Shown here: one piece after another, positions 61,230 to 64,000 of the stretch
How positions within the stretch are numbered: the stretch's first letter is position 1
How the letters are laid out: every line of letters starts with the position of its first letter
Origin: CAZEQK01 sp964514395
Lineage (GTDB): Bacteria > Bacillota > Bacilli > Tepidibacillales > Tepidibacillaceae
DNA: 64,000 bases
Direction of reading: 5' to 3'
NCBI GenBank assembly: GCA_964514395.1
Contig: CAZEQK010000010.1
Location: 1-64,000 of the forward strand
Position numbers and translations under genes: made by a program
The notes under the pieces: model-generated
The model's database searches: none
The model's input: only the letters and a program-made list of their open reading frames with translations
Told to the model about the DNA's origin: nothing

Positions 61230-63506
61230 ATGAATAAAATGAGAGTTTATGAGTATGCAAAGCAACATGGCATACAAAGTAAAGAGATGATCAATGTTCT
61301 TAAAAAATTAAATTTGGCCGTTAGTAATCATATGAGTATCGTCGATGACGAAATGATTAAAAAGGTTGAAGAATATTTTCAAAAACTTAAAAACAGCAGT
61401 AAGAGCAATCAACAAAAAAATTCAGATCAAATAAAAAAAGAGAAGAAGGAAAACACACCAAAGACTATGACAAAAAAAACTGAGAATCATACACCTGTAA
61501 AGAGTAATGAAAAAGTAAGAGATAATAAGAATATCCGACAAAAGGATAATAAAGATATCAATATTCCGAAGCGTGTTGAGAAGTACAATGAAAATGTTGA
61601 ATCAGTAGGAAAGACTAAGAAAAAAAGCAAGCCTAATAACAAACGATTTGATGATAATAAAGTAAGTGACCAAAAAGATTTAAGTAACAATGCTAACACA
61701 AGAAGAAAACGAAACAAGAAGAAAAATGAAGAGGAAAATGTCACACCTAATGAAACAATAGATAAGATTATTTATAATGGTTCATTAACCGTTGGCGAAT
61801 TAGCAAAGATGTTAGGAAAAGAATCATCTGAAATCATCAAAAAGTTAATGTCTCTTGGTATAATGGCAACTATAAATCAAGAAATTGAATTAGAAGCAAT
61901 TCAATTAGTAGCGGAAGAGTATGGAGTAGTGGTAGAAGAAAAAATAACGATTGATGAGGATCAATTTGAATTATTTGATGATGAGGACAAGGAAGAAGAT
62001 CTTAAAGTAAGACCACCAGCAGTATCTATTATGGGACATGTCGACCATGGTAAAACGACTTTGCTCGACGCTATTAGAAATTCGAAGATTACCGCAGGAG
62101 AAGCAGGAGGAATTACTCAGCACATTGGTGCTTATCAAGTAGATGTGAATGGAAAAAAAATCACCTTTTTAGATACACCTGGTCATGCAGCTTTCACATC
62201 GATGCGAGCTAGGGGTGCTCAGGTTACAGATATTACCATACTTGTCGTTGCAGCAGATGATGGTGTTATGCCTCAAACCATTGAAGCGATCAACCATGCA
62301 AAGGCAGCTAATCTGCCAATCATTGTCGCAGTTAATAAAGTAGATAAAGAGAATGCTAATTCTGAACGGGTAAAACAAGAATTAACCGAACACGGTTTAG
62401 TGCCTGAAGATTGGGGCGGCGATACCATTTTCGTATCGATATCGGCTATTAAAAACGAAGGTCTTGATGACTTATTAGATATGATTTTATTAGTAGCTGA
62501 GGTACATGAATATAAGGCCAATCCAAACCGTCTAGCAAAAGGAATCATTATAGAGTCGCAGTTAGATAAAGGAAAGGGTCCAATCGCTACAGTATTGGTA
62601 CAAAATGGAACGTTACATGTAGGAGACCCAATCGTGGCAGGAAACACCTACGGAAAAATCCGTGCGATGGTTAATGATAAAGGAAGAAGAATTAAAGAGG
62701 CGGTTCCATCTACACCTGTAGAGATAACTGGGTTAAATGAAGTTCCAAATGCGGGTGACCCATTCATGGTCGTTAAAGAAGAAAGAAAAGCAAGGGTTAT
62801 CGGTGAAAAACGAGCGATAAAACAAAGACAAAGTGAATTAAACACGACATCAAGAGTCACCTTAGACGATTTATATAAACAAATTCAAGAAGGCGAAATT
62901 AAAGATCTAAATGTGATTATTAAGGGTGATGTTCAGGGTTCTGTTGAAGCATTACAGGGATCTTTAGAAAAGATTGATATTGAAGGTGTTCGTGTAAAAA
63001 TTATTCACAAAGGTGTTGGGGCTATTACAGAAACTGATGTCACGTTAGCCTCAGCATCAAATGCGATTATTATCGGTTTTAATGTACGACCAGAACCTCA
63101 AGCAAAAACATCAGCTGATAGAGAAAAGGTCGATGTTCGTTTACACCGTATTATTTATAATGTTATTGATGAGATAAAAGCTGCATTACAAGGTATGCTA
63201 GATCCTGTTTATGAAGAAAATATTAAAGGCCGTGCTGAAATCAGACAAATTTTCAGAGCCTCTAATATTGGTACAATTGCTGGTTGTTATGTAGTTGAAG
63301 GAAAAATCATTAGAAATGGATCAGCAAGGGTTATCCGTGATGGTATTGTTATTTTCGAAGGCGATATTGATACCTTGAAACGGTTTAAGGATGATGCAAA
63401 AGAAGTAGCTCAAGGCTATGAATGTGGCATCACATTAGAGAATTTTAATGATGTGAAAGAAGGAGATATTATCGAATCCTTCGTCCTTGAGACTGTAAAA
63501 AAATAA
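61230..63506 (+). CDS. infB: translation initiation factor IF-2
   Basis: IF-2 brings initiator tRNA to the ribosome. The 758-residue protein has two IF2_N domains (MRVYEYAKQHGIQSKEMINV; then LTVGELAKMLGKESSEIIKK near 190), a long Lys/Asn-rich linker (about 55-180), the G domain with GHVDHGKTT near 269-277, DTPGH and NKVD, and the C-terminal domains that bind formyl-Met-tRNA. GGGGGTG precedes the ATG. Confidence 0.97.
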   Translation: MNKMRVYEYAKQHGIQSKEMINVLKKLNLAVSNHMSIVDDEMIKKVEEYFQKLKNSSKSNQQKNSDQIKKEKKENTPKTMTKKTENHTPVKSNEKVRDNKNIRQKDNKDINIPKRVEKYNENVESVGKTKKKSKPNNKRFDDNKVSDQKDLSNNANTRRKRNKKKNEEENVTPNETIDKIIYNGSLTVGELAKMLGKESSEIIKKLMSLGIMATINQEIELEAIQLVAEEYGVVVEEKITIDEDQFELFDDEDKEEDLKVRPPAVSIMGHVDHGKTTLLDAIRNSKITAGEAGGITQHIGAYQVDVNGKKITFLDTPGHAAFTSMRARGAQVTDITILVVAADDGVMPQTIEAINHAKAANLPIIVAVNKVDKENANSERVKQELTEHGLVPEDWGGDTIFVSISAIKNEGLDDLLDMILLVAEVHEYKANPNRLAKGIIIESQLDKGKGPIATVLVQNGTLHVGDPIVAGNTYGKIRAMVNDKGRRIKEAVPSTPVEITGLNEVPNAGDPFMVVKEERKARVIGEKRAIKQRQSELNTTSRVTLDDLYKQIQEGEIKDLNVIIKGDVQGSVEALQGSLEKIDIEGVRVKIIHKGVGAITETDVTLASASNAIIIGFNVRPEPQAKTSADREKVDVRLHRIIYNVIDEIKAALQGMLDPVYEENIKGRAEIRQIFRASNIGTIAGCYVVEGKIIRNGSARVIRDGIVIFEGDIDTLKRFKDDAKEVAQGYECGITLENFNDVKEGDIIESFVLETVKK

Positions 63507-63537
63507 AAGAAAGTAATTTATAATAAGAGGTGATCCC

Positions 63538-63885
63538 ATGTCAAAGCTCAGAGTAAGTAAAGTGGGTGAGCAAATAAAGAAAGAGATAAGCATCCTATTT
63601 CAAACAGAAATGAAGGATCCTCGAATAGGCTTTGTTACAGTAACAGGTGTGGATGTTTCAGGTGATTTGTCACAAGCCGTTATACATATCAGTATAATGG
63701 GTAACGAGGACCAAATTAAATCGACATTCCAAGCACTTGATAAGGCAAAAGGATTTTTAAGAACAGAAATAGGAAAAAGGGTAAGGCTGCGACATACCCC
63801 TGAATTAATATTTAAGATAGATAAATCAATCGCATATGGTAGTAAAATTGATAAACTATTAAAGGAACTAAAGGAAAAGGAATAA
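63538..63885 (+). CDS. rbfA: ribosome-binding factor A
   Basis: RbfA helps late 30S maturation. The 115-residue protein has the type II KH fold with RVSKVGEQIKKEISILFQTE, DPRIGFVTVTGVDVSGDLSQ and LRTEIGKRVRLRHTPELIF. AGAGGTG precedes the ATG. It follows infB by 31 bp; ylxP, present between these genes in B. subtilis, is absent. Confidence 0.96.
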   Translation: MSKLRVSKVGEQIKKEISILFQTEMKDPRIGFVTVTGVDVSGDLSQAVIHISIMGNEDQIKSTFQALDKAKGFLRTEIGKRVRLRHTPELIFKIDKSIAYGSKIDKLLKELKEKE

Positions 63886-63887
63886 AT

Positions 63888-64000
63888 ATGGGTACTTATG
63901 ATGAAACGCAAATGAATGAAACGATAAATTTCTTAAAGGAAAATGACGACTTTCTTATTGTGTCTCATGTTCATCCGGATGGAGACACAATTTCCTCTTC
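63888..64000 (+). CDS. nrnA: bifunctional oligoribonuclease/PAP phosphatase NrnA (partial)
   Basis: Only the first 37 codons are in the window. ATG 63888, 2 bp after the rbfA stop and behind AAGGAAAAGG, opens a frame reading MGTYDETQMNETINFLKE, then FLIVSHVHPDGDTISS. HxHPDGDxxSS is the first DHH-family metal motif. NrnA degrades nano-RNA and hydrolyses pAp. The gene continues beyond the edge. Confidence 0.85.
   Translation, partial: MGTYDETQMNETINFLKENDDFLIVSHVHPDGDTISS

Noticed and set aside
1..64000. CRISPR arrays, tRNA and rRNA genes
   Set aside because: No regularly spaced repeats, cloverleaf-like sequences or rRNA motifs were recognised on reading; a dedicated scan could not be run.

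Overview
The window is a strongly AT-rich chromosomal segment of a motile, endospore-forming member of the Bacillales (Firmicutes). Gene order shows this: topA-trmFO-xerC/codV-hslV-hslU-codY, then a fla/che operon, then rpsB-tsf-pyrH-frr-uppS-cdsA-dxr-rseP, then polC-rimP-nusA-ylxR-ylxQ-infB-rbfA-nrnA, which is the Bacillus arrangement. A Cse60-like sporulation gene, Gram-positive-only proteins (CodY, PolC, FliY, CheC/CheD) and predicted sigma-H and Spo0A sites agree. The genus cannot be fixed from the sequence. The 216-residue EF-Ts and the placement of ispG and fapA differ from B. subtilis and point to another Bacillales lineage.

Region 1 (1-5000) is accessory and decayed. It holds gene fragments, a two-gene cassette of unknown function (a 164-residue cysteine-containing protein with a hydrophobic segment, and a 94-residue membrane protein), the degraded 3' end of an IS200/IS605-type tnpA, another frameshifted fragment, a secreted permuted NlpC/P60-like (YiiX-type) cysteine hydrolase, a beta-propeller-like lipoprotein, a CBO0543-family membrane pseudogene with three frameshifts, and an intact 56-residue Cse60-like gene.

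Region 2 (5000-15800) is housekeeping: succinyl-CoA synthetase sucCD behind a sigma-H-like promoter, then dprA, topA, trmFO, xerC, hslVU and codY, closed by a strong terminator.

Region 3 (15950-46000) is one unbroken same-strand fla/che operon of about 30 kb: flgB-flgC-fliE-fliF-fliG-fliH-fliI-fliJ-motE-like-fliK-flgD-TIGR02530-flgE/G-flbD-fliL-fliM-fliY-cheY-fliO-fliP-fliQ-fliR-flhB-flhA-flhF-flhG-cheB-cheA-cheW-cheC-cheD-unknown membrane protein-sigD-fapA-unknown-swrB-like-MltG-like. It builds the basal body, the flagellar export gate, the switch and the chemotaxis core, and supplies the late flagellar sigma factor. Its leader carries a perfect Spo0A box next to a sigma-H-type promoter. Several products near sigD are uncharacterised.

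Region 4 (46000-64000) covers translation, envelope and isoprenoid genes and replication/translation factors: rpsB, tsf, pyrH, frr, uppS, cdsA, dxr, rseP, ispG, polC, then the rimP-nusA-ylxR-ylxQ-infB-rbfA-nrnA operon, cut off inside nrnA at the window edge. Hairpin terminators separate rpsB/tsf, tsf/pyrH, frr/uppS and ispG/polC, and a short hairpin leader precedes rimP. I saw no rRNA, tRNA, CRISPR array or complete transposon.
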